Source: Actinoallomurus soli | Lineage (GTDB): Bacteria > Actinomycetota > Actinomycetes > Streptosporangiales > Streptosporangiaceae | NCBI RefSeq assembly: GCF_024055715.1 | Contig: NZ_JAMXMV010000005.1 | Coordinates: forward strand, 248,001-312,000 | Direction: 5' to 3' | DNA: 64,000 nt | Shown here: one piece after another, positions 36,626 through 45,933 of the stretch | How the letters are laid out: each line of letters starts with the position of its first letter | How positions within the stretch are numbered: position 1 is the stretch's first letter | Position numbers and translations under genes: made by a program | Notes under the pieces: model-generated | What the model was told of the DNA's origin: nothing | What the model saw: only the letters and a program-made list of their open reading frames with translations | Database searches by the model: none

Positions 36626-38830
36626 TCAGGCGGGCTGCACCTCCACCGGTACGCCGTTGAGCACGGCGTTGCCGGACAGCGGGTCGAGGGTGAGCGGGTC
36701 GGTGACGGCGTTGGCGTTGACGCCGGCGTGCGCGGCGGCGACGGACATCCGCGTGCCGGGCCGCCCGTGACCCCATCCGTGGGGGAGGCTGACGACGCCG
36801 GGCATGACCTCGTCGGTGACCTCCACCTCGGCCTCGATCGTTCCGCCGGCGCCCGTCACCTTCGCCGTTCCCGCGTCGGCCAGCCCGAGGCGGCCGGCGT
36901 CCTCGGGGTGGACCTGCAGCGTGCAGCGGTTCGAGCCCCGGACCAGGCCCGGCAGGTTGTGCAGCCAGCTGTTGTTGGACCGCAGGTGACGGCGGCCGAT
37001 GAGGACCAGGCCGGTACGCCGCCGGGCGAGGCCGCCGCGGAGCCGTGAGACGTCCTCGGCCAGCGGCGGCGGGCACAGGTCGACCCGGCCGGACGGTGTC
37101 CGCAGCACCTCGGGCAGCCGGGGTTTCAGCGGGCCGAGGTCGACGCCGTGCGGCGCGTCCCGCAGCGCGGCCAGGGACAGGCCGCCCGGCACCGTCCCGA
37201 ATCCGTCGCCGTACGCGCCGAGGCGCAGCATGAGGTCGAGCCGGCGCAGCGCCGGGGTCTCTCCGGTGAGCAGCGGCAGCAGCTCCGCCGGGTCCCGGCC
37301 GTGGACGGGCGAGGACGGGTCGGCGATCGCCTTGCCGAGCAGGTGGGCGATCACCGGCTCGTCGACGTCGGCGCCGGCGTCCTGCCCGGACACGATGGCG
37401 ATGAGGCGGGCAAGGATCGCGCACTCGTCGAGCTCGCCGTCCCGGAGCGGGATCGCGGGCGGGGAGTAGCGCGCGGTGTTGCGCACCGCGAGGTCCCCGA
37501 ACGCGATGTCGAAGTGCGGTGAGCGGCTCGGCGGGGGCGGCGGGAGGATCACGTGGGCGTGCCGCGTCGTCTCGTTCAGGTACGGGTCGACGCTGACCAT
37601 GAACTCCAGGTCGCCGAGCGCGTCGCCGAGGCGTTCGCCGCCGGGCAGGGACAGCACGGGGTTGCCGGCCACCGTGATCAGGGCGCGCACCCGGCCCTCG
37701 CCGGGCGTGAGGATCTCGTCGGCCAGGGTCGTGGCGGGCAGTTCGCCGCGCACCTCGGGCAGCCCCCGGACGCGGCTGTGCCAGCGGCCGGTACGGAACC
37801 CGCGCCCGTTCCCCGTACCCGGCCGGCGGTGCGGGGCGAGGGGGAACATCGCGCCGCCGGGACGGTCCAGGTTGCCGGTGAGGACGTTGACGACGTCGAC
37901 CAGCCAGCTGGTCAGCGTGCCGAACTCGGCGGTGCAGGTGCCGATGCGGGCGTACACGGCGGCGCTCGGGGCGGCGGCCAGCTCGCGGGCGAGCCGCCGG
38001 ATCTCCCCGGCCGGGACGCCGCAGACGTCCGCGACGTCCTCGGGGGCGAAGTCGCGGCTCAGCCGCTCCACGTCCGCGACGCCGTCGACGCCGGGCGTGT
38101 CGGCGACCAGGCCCTCGGTGAACAGGGTGCGCACGACGCCGAACAGCAGGTAGGCGTCCGCACCGGGCCGGATCGGCAGGTGCCGGTCGGCGAGACGCGC
38201 GGTCCGGGTGCGGCGCGGGTCGACGACGACGAGGGTGCCGCCGCGCCGGCGCAGCGCCTTGAGCCTGCCGGGGAAGTCGGCGGCGGTGCACAGGCTGCCG
38301 TTGGACTCCAGCGGGTTGGCGCCGAGCATGAGCAGGTACGACGTGCGGTCCAGGTCCGGCACGGGGATGGCCAGGGGGTCGCCGAACAGCAGACCGCTGG
38401 AGACGTGCTTGGGCATCTGGTCGACGGTGCTGGCCGAGTAGAGGTGCGTGCTGCCCAGCGCCCGGGCCAGCGGACCGGCGTACAGGCCGCCCGCCAGGGT
38501 GTGGACGTTCGGGTTGCCGAGGTACAGGGCGAGCGCCTGCCGGCCGTGGCGCCCGGCGACCTCGCCGAGGCCGCGGCGCACCACCGCGAACGCCTCGTCC
38601 CAGCCCGCCTCGCGCCAGTGGTCGCCGTCGCGGACCATGGGGGAGCGCAGCCGGTCGGGGTCGTCTTCGAGCTCGCCGATGGTGGCGCCCTTGGGGCAGA
38701 TGAAGCCGTGACTGAAGACGTCGGCGCCGTCGCCCCTGGCGCCGGTGACCCGGCCGTCGCTGATCGTCAGCTCGAGACCGCAGGTGGCCTCGCACAGGGG
38801 ACAGATCCGGTACGCGGTCGTCTCGGGCAT
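36626..38830 (-). CDS. Molybdopterin-dependent oxidoreductase with 4Fe-4S cluster
   Basis: 734 residues of the DMSO reductase/formate dehydrogenase superfamily. The N-terminal 4Fe-4S ligands are CPLCEATCG and, 30 residues later, the cysteine in ICPKG. A GANPLESNGSL stretch and VVDPRRTRTARLAD mark the molybdopterin-binding domains. The C-terminal beta-barrel domain has LVLIGRRHLRSNNSWLHNLPGL. There is no Tat signal, so it should be cytoplasmic. The ATG start follows GGAGGG. No small iron-sulfur or membrane subunit is adjacent, so electron partner and substrate are unknown. Confidence 0.88.
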   Translation of the reverse strand: MPETTAYRICPLCEATCGLELTISDGRVTGARGDGADVFSHGFICPKGATIGELEDDPDRLRSPMVRDGDHWREAGWDEAFAVVRRGLGEVAGRHGRQALALYLGNPNVHTLAGGLYAGPLARALGSTHLYSASTVDQMPKHVSSGLLFGDPLAIPVPDLDRTSYLLMLGANPLESNGSLCTAADFPGRLKALRRRGGTLVVVDPRRTRTARLADRHLPIRPGADAYLLFGVVRTLFTEGLVADTPGVDGVADVERLSRDFAPEDVADVCGVPAGEIRRLARELAAAPSAAVYARIGTCTAEFGTLTSWLVDVVNVLTGNLDRPGGAMFPLAPHRRPGTGNGRGFRTGRWHSRVRGLPEVRGELPATTLADEILTPGEGRVRALITVAGNPVLSLPGGERLGDALGDLEFMVSVDPYLNETTRHAHVILPPPPPSRSPHFDIAFGDLAVRNTARYSPPAIPLRDGELDECAILARLIAIVSGQDAGADVDEPVIAHLLGKAIADPSSPVHGRDPAELLPLLTGETPALRRLDLMLRLGAYGDGFGTVPGGLSLAALRDAPHGVDLGPLKPRLPEVLRTPSGRVDLCPPPLAEDVSRLRGGLARRRTGLVLIGRRHLRSNNSWLHNLPGLVRGSNRCTLQVHPEDAGRLGLADAGTAKVTGAGGTIEAEVEVTDEVMPGVVSLPHGWGHGRPGTRMSVAAAHAGVNANAVTDPLTLDPLSGNAVLNGVPVEVQPA

Positions 38831-38952
38831 CGGCCCTCCGCAGCGCTGGGTTGTTTCACGCAACCATAGGACCGCCGACCAAGAATTGGAACCCGATTCG
38901 GTTTGCCGGATCGGAACGCGGGAACCTCGGACCCGGGGTGGCGGAACGGCGA

Positions 38953-38994
38953 CGGGCGCCGGCGGACCCACCGAAGTGGGTTCACCGGCGCCCG
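38953..38994 (-). terminator. Terminator of the M36 peptidase gene
   Basis: An outer stem CGGGCGCCGG/CCGGCGCCCG and an inner stem ACCCAC/GTGGGT. On the transcript the loop reads C-UUCG-G, the very stable tetraloop. It begins about 11 bases after the stop codon. Confidence 0.75.
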
Positions 38995-39004
38995 CACGCG
39001 CGTG

Positions 39005-42000
39005 TCAGCGGGCGAAGACCTCGAAGTCGGCCGCCCGGACCTGCCCGGAATAGGGGCTCGCGGTCGTGCAGTCGGTCGGGACGTTCGGGTCGTTCGTCTG
39101 CTGCCCCGCGTAGTCCGGCCCGCCGGTGCACTGCGAGGCGGCCACCTCGAGGCGCAGGTGCGTGGCGGTGGTGCGCGGGATGGTGAAGGACCGCATGGTC
39201 AGGTCCGGCGCCACCGGGCGGGGCCGGACGGACGGGAAGGCGTCCTTGGCGCTCGTGTAGACGGTGCGGTAATCGGCGGCGTTGGAGCAGTCGACGGTGG
39301 CGGAGGCCGTGCAGGCCAGGACCTTGAACGACCGCAGCGCGGTGAACCGGTTCTGGGAGCCGGTGTCGCCGCCCGGGTCCTTGGAGTCGGCCGGCCGCAG
39401 CAGCGCGCTGACCTGGATCCGCCGCACCTGCTGCGGCGTGGCGCCCGCGAGCCGTACGGTGACGCCGCGGCCCGCCACCGGGGTCCCGGCCGCGGCGAGC
39501 GAGGCCCACGTGGTGCCCTCGTCGTCGTCGATGAGCGCGCCGAGGTCGACGCCGTCGCCGGTCGCCGTGGCGCCGTTCGCCGCCGAGGCGAGGTTGCGCG
39601 GCAGCGACACCCGCACGGTGCGGTGCGAGCCCGCCGTCACCCGCTCGGTGATCCGGGCGAGGCCGTGCCCGGGCGCCTGGGCGATGAAGCGGTACCGGCC
39701 CGCCACCATGGCCGCGGTGTCCGCCAGGCCGGTGGTGGTGTCGGTGTCGGCGACCGGGACGGCGCGGGCCTGGTAGTCGCCCACGTAGAAGCGGGCGCCC
39801 GGCACGGGCCTGCCCGCCTCGTCGACGGCCTCGAACCGTACGGTGGCGTTCTTCGCGCTCGGCGAGGCGAAGCTCGGCGTCGCGTCGGCGTCGGCGTTCG
39901 TGGTGCTGGCCGCGCCGTCGCCCATGCCGCGCGCCGCGAAGGCGTTCCACAGCAGGGTCTGGTTCGCGCCGCCGAACCGCATCCGGTCGGCGGCGAGCAT
40001 CGCGTCACGGGCGTCGAGCATCGTCACGTCGCCCCGGGCCATCAGCAGCCACGCGTCGAAGACGAGCTGGACCCAGCGGCGGTCGCCCGGGCAGGCGGTG
40101 ACCGGGGTGCGTCCCTCCGCGCAGGACCTGCGCAGGGGGGCGGTGCCCTTGCCGTAGCGGTCGAGGAACGCCTGCCGGATGTCATAGTTGACGGCGTTCC
40201 AGATCTCGCCGTCCGCGTGGACCTCCGGGCCGGTCAGGTCGAAGCCGAGGTCGCCGTAGTTGAGCGGGTTCTTCGCCAGGTCGTAGTCGCGAATGCCCCG
40301 CACCTTGTTGCCGGTGACGTACTGGCCCGTGACGGACTCCTTCTGGCCGGCGGGCACGAGGCCGTTCGAGGCGAGGTACTCCATCGAGACCAGGTCGGAC
40401 CAGGACTCGCCCATCGCGCCCGCCTGGTAGCCGGTGAGCCGGTCGTCCGGCCCGGCCACCATCCGGTTGGAGATCGCGTGGGTGTACTCGTGGCCGATGA
40501 CCGACATGTCGTAGTCACCGTCGACGCAGGGGGAGTAGAACGAGCCGGCGATCGACTGCCACAGGTACATGTTCGTGGTCGGCGGGTTGCCGTCGGGCGG
40601 CGTGGCCTGGTTGGCGTTGTCCCGGATCAGGCTCGTCGCGACCCGCGCTCCCGACTGCGCGTTGCCGTGCTCGGGGTCGCCGCCGAGCCCGCCCTTGCCG
40701 AAGTTGTCGTCCTGCAGGTTCCAGGCGCTCTCGGTGAACCCGAGGTTGTAGGAGAAGTCGTGCATGCGGTTGTGCATGGCCAGCAGGTTCGCGTCCGCGG
40801 CGTCGATGTCACCCCGCTGCGGGCTGTCGAAGATGCCGGGGGCGCACTTCTGGGCGTACCACTGGTTGGTCCAGGGGTAGGTGTACCGCCGGTCCGGGCG
40901 CGGGGTGGCGAAGCCGTTCAGGTTGAAACCCGTGCCGGTGGCGTTGTTCCACGCCTCGGCGGCCCACTCGTTGTTGCCGCGCGTCGTCTGCGTGGAGGCG
41001 GTGCCGCTCACGCCCGGGTCGACGTCCCAGGCGAGCGGGGAGGCGGGGTTGGCCACGACGCGGTCGCAGCCGGCGGCCTTCGCCGGGCACCACGTCTCGC
41101 GGGTGTCCTTCGTGGAGTAGTCGGCCGGCGGGTTCTCCGGGAACGCCTTCCACCGCGGGTCGTCGGTCTCGTCGTCCACGTTGTCCTGGCGGATGAGGAC
41201 CTCGCCGGTACGGGCGTCGACGTAGCTGGTGTAGGAGCGTACGCCGTCGGGCGCGTCGTCGTTGAGCGACACCTCGTAGGCCGCCCGCGCGCCGCCGGCC
41301 GGCATCGGCACCGCGACGAGCTTGACGCCCTGCGTGCCCTTCAGCCCGTCGGCCGCGTACCGCCGCCAGCCGCCGGCGGCCTCCTTGGCGGTCACGGTTC
41401 CGGCGTCCAGCCGCACGTCGCGGGCCGCGGCGCGTACCGCGTCCTTCTCGGTGAGCGTCGCCGGGGCCGGGGACGGGACGTCCGGCGCGAGCGACGAGCT
41501 GACCTGGTAGACCTTGCCGTCGGCGACGCCGACGACCGCGAGACCGTCATGGCCGGCCGGCAGGCCGCCGAACCGCTGACGGAATAGCACGGCGGCGCCG
41601 GAGCCGATCGGGTTCTTCGCCACGACCTCGAGGGAGTCGACCGCCTGCTGCGACAGCCCGAGCAGGTCGCGGTGCTGCGTCAGGTAGGTCCGCGCGGCCG
41701 TCACCGGGTCGGCGGGCAGGCCGGTCGCCAGGGCCGTGGTCCCCTGGGGGACCAGGCCGGCGGGCGTGCCCAGCCGGTTCCAGCGGGCGGCGACCCGCTG
41801 CCGCCGGGCCAGGTCGCGCTGCGTGCTCGACGGGGCGCGACCACCCGGGCGGGCGTCACGGTCGCCCGCCCCCTGGTGGTCCGTCTGGACGCGTGTCTTG
41901 GGGGTGGCCGCGGCGGTCGGCTGGGCGGCGGCGACCGCGCCCTCTCCGAGCGCGAGCAGCGCTCCCGCCGACATCACCGCGATCAGCCGATTGGCCCTTG

Positions 42001-42022
42001 CGTGTCTGCGCCACTTGCGCAC
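39005..42022 (-). CDS. Secreted M36-family (fungalysin) zinc metallopeptidase
   Basis: 1005 residues. A twin-basic signal region (RKWRRHARANRLIAVMSAGALLALGEG) is followed by a FTP/PepSY-type propeptide to about residue 290 and the catalytic domain with the zinc motif HEYTH near residue 509 (SVIGHEYTHAISNRM) and the third ligand in GAMGESWSDL. After about residue 700 come a carboxypeptidase-regulatory-like beta domain (VRFEAVDEAGRPVPGARFYVG) and a C-terminal discoidin-like domain. It should be an exported proenzyme degrading proteins outside the cell. The GTG start has AAGGCGG eight bases upstream. Promoter and terminator are both recognisable, so it is monocistronic. Confidence 0.92.
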   Translation of the reverse strand: MRKWRRHARANRLIAVMSAGALLALGEGAVAAAQPTAAATPKTRVQTDHQGAGDRDARPGGRAPSSTQRDLARRQRVAARWNRLGTPAGLVPQGTTALATGLPADPVTAARTYLTQHRDLLGLSQQAVDSLEVVAKNPIGSGAAVLFRQRFGGLPAGHDGLAVVGVADGKVYQVSSSLAPDVPSPAPATLTEKDAVRAAARDVRLDAGTVTAKEAAGGWRRYAADGLKGTQGVKLVAVPMPAGGARAAYEVSLNDDAPDGVRSYTSYVDARTGEVLIRQDNVDDETDDPRWKAFPENPPADYSTKDTRETWCPAKAAGCDRVVANPASPLAWDVDPGVSGTASTQTTRGNNEWAAEAWNNATGTGFNLNGFATPRPDRRYTYPWTNQWYAQKCAPGIFDSPQRGDIDAADANLLAMHNRMHDFSYNLGFTESAWNLQDDNFGKGGLGGDPEHGNAQSGARVATSLIRDNANQATPPDGNPPTTNMYLWQSIAGSFYSPCVDGDYDMSVIGHEYTHAISNRMVAGPDDRLTGYQAGAMGESWSDLVSMEYLASNGLVPAGQKESVTGQYVTGNKVRGIRDYDLAKNPLNYGDLGFDLTGPEVHADGEIWNAVNYDIRQAFLDRYGKGTAPLRRSCAEGRTPVTACPGDRRWVQLVFDAWLLMARGDVTMLDARDAMLAADRMRFGGANQTLLWNAFAARGMGDGAASTTNADADATPSFASPSAKNATVRFEAVDEAGRPVPGARFYVGDYQARAVPVADTDTTTGLADTAAMVAGRYRFIAQAPGHGLARITERVTAGSHRTVRVSLPRNLASAANGATATGDGVDLGALIDDDEGTTWASLAAAGTPVAGRGVTVRLAGATPQQVRRIQVSALLRPADSKDPGGDTGSQNRFTALRSFKVLACTASATVDCSNAADYRTVYTSAKDAFPSVRPRPVAPDLTMRSFTIPRTTATHLRLEVAASQCTGGPDYAGQQTNDPNVPTDCTTASPYSGQVRAADFEVFAR

Positions 42023-42063
42023 GGCACACCGCCTTTGGGGTCTTTGGGGCAATTGCGGCGCGA

Positions 42064-42092
42064 GCTTAAAGCGGGAGTAAAAGCCGCGTCAA
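42064..42092 (-). promoter_or_regulatory. Promoter of the M36 peptidase gene
   Basis: On the minus strand: TTGACG, a 17-base spacer, then TTAAGC, about 40 bases before the start codon, in an AT-richer stretch. Confidence 0.45.
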
Positions 42093-42298
42093 TGAAATGA
42101 AAGGCACGATCCAGCAACGCTTATGGTAACTCACGGTAAGGTTGTCATCTGGCCTGATCGCGGCGTGTGACGGGGCGATGGGGTCACTGGTGCGGGACGC
42201 CGGACGGTCGGCACCCCTCTCTTGTCGCCGCACTCGCGAGGATCTACGGTTTTCCCGAGTCCTGACCAAGATCCGCTCTGGGATGACATGTGCTGTCA

Positions 42299-42988
42299 AT
42301 GATGGCGGAGGCCGAGTCACGCGACGCGTCGCGCGCTCGCCTCCTGCTCGTCGAGGACGACGACGAGCTCAGCGAGATGCTGGTCCGGCTGTTCACCGAG
42401 GAGGGCTACTCGGTCGAGCTCGCGCGCGACGGCCAGCGAGGCCTGCACCTCGGCCTGAGCCGGCCGTACGACGCGATGATCATCGACCGGGGGCTTCCCG
42501 CGCTCGACGGCCTGGACCTGCTGGTCCGGCTGCGCCGCCGGGCGGTCGTCACCCCGGTGCTGGTGCTCACCGCGCTCGGTGCCGTCGCCGACCGGGTGGC
42601 GGGCCTCGACGCGGGCGCGGAGGACTACCTCGTCAAGCCGTTCGAGATCGACGAACTGCTGGCACGGGTGCGCGCGCTGCGCCGCCGCAACCGGGACAGT
42701 GCGCAGGTCCTGCCGCTGGGTGCCGGCCGGTTCGACCTCGCGACCAGGGTCGTGACCCTTCCGGACGGCGCGCAGGTGACCCTGTCGGGGCGGGAGTACG
42801 AACTGCTGCGCGTGCTGACGAGCCGTCCCGACCAGGTGCACACGCGGGCCGTGCTGCGCGAGCGGGTCTTCGACGCCGCGCCGGCGGAGTCGATCGTCGA
42901 CACCTACGTGTACTACCTGCGCACCAAGCTCGGCCGGACGGTCATCCGCACCGTACGCGGCGTGGGCTATAGAGCGGGAGAGCTGTGA
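42299..42988 (+). CDS. OmpR-family response regulator
   Basis: 229 residues. The receiver has acidic residues D20-D22, phospho-acceptor D63 (MIIDRGLPALDG) and the conserved lysine in YLVKPFE; the winged helix includes VTLSGREYELLRVLTSRPDQVHTRAVLRERVF and TYVYYLRTKLG. The start is uncertain: two consecutive ATG codons and an in-frame GTG three codons upstream are all possible, none with a Shine-Dalgarno. The partner kinase starts 22 bases after its stop. The M36 peptidase gene is divergent and could be a target. Confidence 0.9.
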   Translation: MMAEAESRDASRARLLLVEDDDELSEMLVRLFTEEGYSVELARDGQRGLHLGLSRPYDAMIIDRGLPALDGLDLLVRLRRRAVVTPVLVLTALGAVADRVAGLDAGAEDYLVKPFEIDELLARVRALRRRNRDSAQVLPLGAGRFDLATRVVTLPDGAQVTLSGREYELLRVLTSRPDQVHTRAVLRERVFDAAPAESIVDTYVYYLRTKLGRTVIRTVRGVGYRAGEL

Positions 42989-43010
42989 CCCCACGACCGG
43001 ACGAGGCGCC

Positions 43011-44441
43011 GTGAGCAGAACCCCGGACCTGGAACGGCGGCTGCTGGTCCGTGCCCGCGCCGTCATCACCGCGGAGGTGGCCGGGGCGGTGACCCTGGTG
43101 GTGGCCCTCGTCGGGATGCTGGTCTACTGCGTCACGATCGAGGGCCAGGAGTCCTCCGCGCGACGCGACCTGGCCGTCGCGGTCGAGCGGGCCGACACCG
43201 CCCACCCGCCGCCCTGCGTCTGGCTGTTCGACCTGCGCGGCAACGCCCTGACCACCTCGCCCGGCGCGCCCGCGGACCTGCCCGTGCGCTCGGTGCTCCG
43301 CCGCGTCGCGGCCGACCACCGCACCCGTGTCGGGCGGGTCACGGTCGGCGGCCGGGCCTACGTCGTACGGACGGCGGTCCACGGCGGCGTGGTCCGGCAG
43401 GCGGCCATCGACCTGCGCTACCAGATGGAGGAGCGCCGCCGGCTCTATGTCGCGCTCGCCGTGGCGGAGGCGGCCGGGCTCGCGGCGGCGCTGCTCGTGG
43501 GTCAGCTGCTCTCCCGCCGGGCGATCGCGCCGCTGGGCGAGGCCCTCGCCCGCCAGCGCCGGTTCGTCGCCGACGCGAGTCATGAGCTGCGCACGCCGCT
43601 GACCCAGCTGCACACCCGCGCGCAGTTGCTGGAGCGGCGGCTGCGTCCCGGCGGCGACCCGTCCGACCTGGCGACCGAGCTGGGACGCATGGTCACCGGC
43701 ACTCGCCGGCTCGGCGAGGTGATCGACGATCTACTCCTGTCGGCGCAGCTGAGCCAGAGCCGGCGGCCGTTCGGCGTGGTCGACCTCGGAGCCCTCGCCG
43801 ACGATCTGGCCGCCGCCGAGAGCGCCCGTGCCGAGGAGCGGAGGGCGACCGTCGAGGTCCGGCGCCGGGGCGCGGGACCGTACGTCGTCCGGGGCGTCGA
43901 ACCCGCGCTGCGGCGCGTGGTCACCTCGCTGATCGACAACGCCTTCGGCCACATCGCCCCCGGCGGGCACATCACGGTGACGCTCACCCGGAGCGGCGCG
44001 ACGGTCGAGTTGGAGGTCCGCGACGACGGCGTCGGGCTCGATCCGCGGGACGCCGAGCGGCTGTTCACCCGCTTCGCCCGCGGGGAGCACGGGACCGGGC
44101 GCAGGTTCGGCCTCGGCCTGGCCCTCGTCCGCGAGGTCGTCGACGGCCACGGCGGCACGATCGAGGTGGACGGGCGGCCCGGCGCGGGCGCGGCCTTCAC
44201 GGTCCGGCTGCCCGCCGAACTCCAGACCGTCCGCACCGAAGCCGCTCGCGCCGAAGCCGTCCGCGCCGAGGCCGCTCCCGAGCCCGTCCGCGCCGCGGCC
44301 GAACCCCGGACGGGGCGCGTCTCGGCCGAGCCCCGGACCGTTCGCGCCGCGGCCGAGTCCCGGGCCGGTCGCGCCGAGCCTGTCGAGGTCACCCCGTCTC
44401 CGCCTCCACCAGTGGCCGCCCCGCCGTCTCCATCCCGGTGA
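43011..44441 (+). CDS. Sensor histidine kinase with repetitive C-terminal tail
   Basis: 476 residues. Membrane helices at about 20-42 and 146-167 enclose a short sensor (HPPPCVWLFDLRGNALTTSPG). The HisKA domain carries phospho-acceptor H191 in DASHELRTPL, followed by the ATPase domain with IDNAFGHIAP, DDGVGLD and RFGLGLALV. A HAMP domain is short or missing. The last 70 residues are a degenerate repeat of Arg/Ala/Glu/Pro (RAEAVRAEAAPEPVRAAAEP) that continues 53 bases into the 3' end of the convergent transporter gene. That tail may be unstructured or partly an artefact of the open high-GC frame. The GTG start follows GACGAGG. Confidence 0.88.
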   Translation: MSRTPDLERRLLVRARAVITAEVAGAVTLVVALVGMLVYCVTIEGQESSARRDLAVAVERADTAHPPPCVWLFDLRGNALTTSPGAPADLPVRSVLRRVAADHRTRVGRVTVGGRAYVVRTAVHGGVVRQAAIDLRYQMEERRRLYVALAVAEAAGLAAALLVGQLLSRRAIAPLGEALARQRRFVADASHELRTPLTQLHTRAQLLERRLRPGGDPSDLATELGRMVTGTRRLGEVIDDLLLSAQLSQSRRPFGVVDLGALADDLAAAESARAEERRATVEVRRRGAGPYVVRGVEPALRRVVTSLIDNAFGHIAPGGHITVTLTRSGATVELEVRDDGVGLDPRDAERLFTRFARGEHGTGRRFGLGLALVREVVDGHGGTIEVDGRPGAGAAFTVRLPAELQTVRTEAARAEAVRAEAAPEPVRAAAEPRTGRVSAEPRTVRAAAESRAGRAEPVEVTPSPPPPVAAPPSPSR

Positions 44442-45933
44442 GCCACAGCACCAGCGCCGCCGCGCCGACGGGCGCGGCGACGACCAGCGCCATCGTGGGG
44501 AGCTTCGGCGCCGAGGTCAGCAGCAGCGGGCCGAGCATTCCGCCGATCTTGCCCGCCGCGGCGGCCAGGCCGCTGCCGCCCGCGCGCAGGGCGGTCGGAT
44601 AGACCTCGGTGGAGTACGGGGACAGCAGCGCGATCATGCCGCCGGCCCCGGCCAGCAGCGTGACCAGCAGGACGAGGAGGAGCGCCCGGCCCCGGTCCGC
44701 GTCCACGCCGAACACCGGGAACAGCACGAGCACCACGCCGGTGACCGCGGCGTAGCAGAACATGGCCCGGCGGCTGCCCCACCGCCCGTACAGGTAGGCG
44801 GCCAGGGCGGTGTTCGGCACGGCGAACAGCGAGGAGAAGAACAGCAGCCCGCCCGCCGAGTGCTTGCCGCCGTCGCCCAGGAACGTCGGCAGGAACGTGA
44901 TGAACCCCCAGTTCACGATGCCCCAGCCCAGGCCGTACAGGGTGATGGTGGCCGTGCGGCGGCGGAACGGCGGCACCACGAGCGCGCGGATCCGGGACCG
45001 GAACGACGACCAGGCGGGCGGCGTCACGGGTGCGGCGCCGGACGCGCGGGTCGTGATCCCGTACCGCGCCATCACCCGCGCCGCCTCCTCCTCCCGGCCC
45101 ACCGACAGCAGGAACCGCGGTGACTCGGGGATCCAGTGGCTCAGCACGAGGAGCAGCGCGCCGGTCGGCGCGCCCAGCACCCACAGGATCCGCCAGCTGA
45201 AGTGCGGGACCAGCAGGGCGGACGCGCCGCTGGCCACGAGGTACCCCAGCGCCGCGCCCAGCCCGCTCTGCAGCACGATCAGCCCGCCGCGCCGCCGGGC
45301 CGGGATCGACTCGGCCATCAGCGAGTACACGGTCGGCAGCATTCCGCCCGCCGACGCGCCCATGAAGAAGCACATGACGAGGTTCCAGCCGAGGCTGGGC
45401 ATGAAGCCGCAGATCGAGGTCGCGATGTAGATGATCGAGGACAGCAGGATCGTCGACCGGCGGCCGAAGACGTCGGCGAGGAAACCCCACAGCACGGACC
45501 CGGTGACGGTCCCGGTGATGGCGACGAAGGGCAGCGACGCGGCCTCCCGCGTGCTGATGCCGTACTCCTTCGCCATGCCGGGCACCACGAAGCCGAGCGA
45601 GGCGGGCTTCATCGTGTCGACGACCAGGCCGATCGTCAGCACGGCGACGAGCAGCCAGTGCGCGCGCGTCAGCGGCGCCTCGTCGAGCGCGGCGTACGGC
45701 ACGGCCGAGGCGCGCCGCGCCCGGGCGGCCCGTTCCTCCCGGCCGGGTAGCAGGGACCAGGTGCACAGGGCGAGGCCGAGCACGATCAGCGCCATGCCGA
45801 GCGACATCACCCGGCCCATCGCCATCCCGGCCATCATGAAGTGGTCGTGCCGCATCATCACGTAGTCGGGGACGTGCATCAGCACCCCGGCCGTGACCAG
45901 CAGCGCGCCGATCCAGAAGCCGTGTCGTTTCAC
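44389..45933 (-). CDS. MFS metabolite:H+ symporter with extra N-terminal membrane segment
   Basis: 514 residues. From about residue 90 it is a twelve-helix major-facilitator protein of the aromatic-acid/sugar porter type (GFLADVFGRRSTILLSSIIYI is the loop 2-3 motif; AESIPARRRGGLIVLQSG the mid-protein repeat). In front of it is an extra 63-residue segment with two helices joined by a Met/His-rich loop (MMRHDHFMMAGMAMGRVM), which is unusual. The GTG start follows GGGAGGA and overlaps the P450 stop as GTGA, so the two are translationally coupled. It probably imports the substrate or exports the product of the oxidative cluster. Confidence 0.87.
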   Translation of the reverse strand: MKRHGFWIGALLVTAGVLMHVPDYVMMRHDHFMMAGMAMGRVMSLGMALIVLGLALCTWSLLPGREERAARARRASAVPYAALDEAPLTRAHWLLVAVLTIGLVVDTMKPASLGFVVPGMAKEYGISTREAASLPFVAITGTVTGSVLWGFLADVFGRRSTILLSSIIYIATSICGFMPSLGWNLVMCFFMGASAGGMLPTVYSLMAESIPARRRGGLIVLQSGLGAALGYLVASGASALLVPHFSWRILWVLGAPTGALLLVLSHWIPESPRFLLSVGREEEAARVMARYGITTRASGAAPVTPPAWSSFRSRIRALVVPPFRRRTATITLYGLGWGIVNWGFITFLPTFLGDGGKHSAGGLLFFSSLFAVPNTALAAYLYGRWGSRRAMFCYAAVTGVVLVLFPVFGVDADRGRALLLVLLVTLLAGAGGMIALLSPYSTEVYPTALRAGGSGLAAAAGKIGGMLGPLLLTSAPKLPTMALVVAAPVGAAALVLWLTGMETAGRPLVEAETG

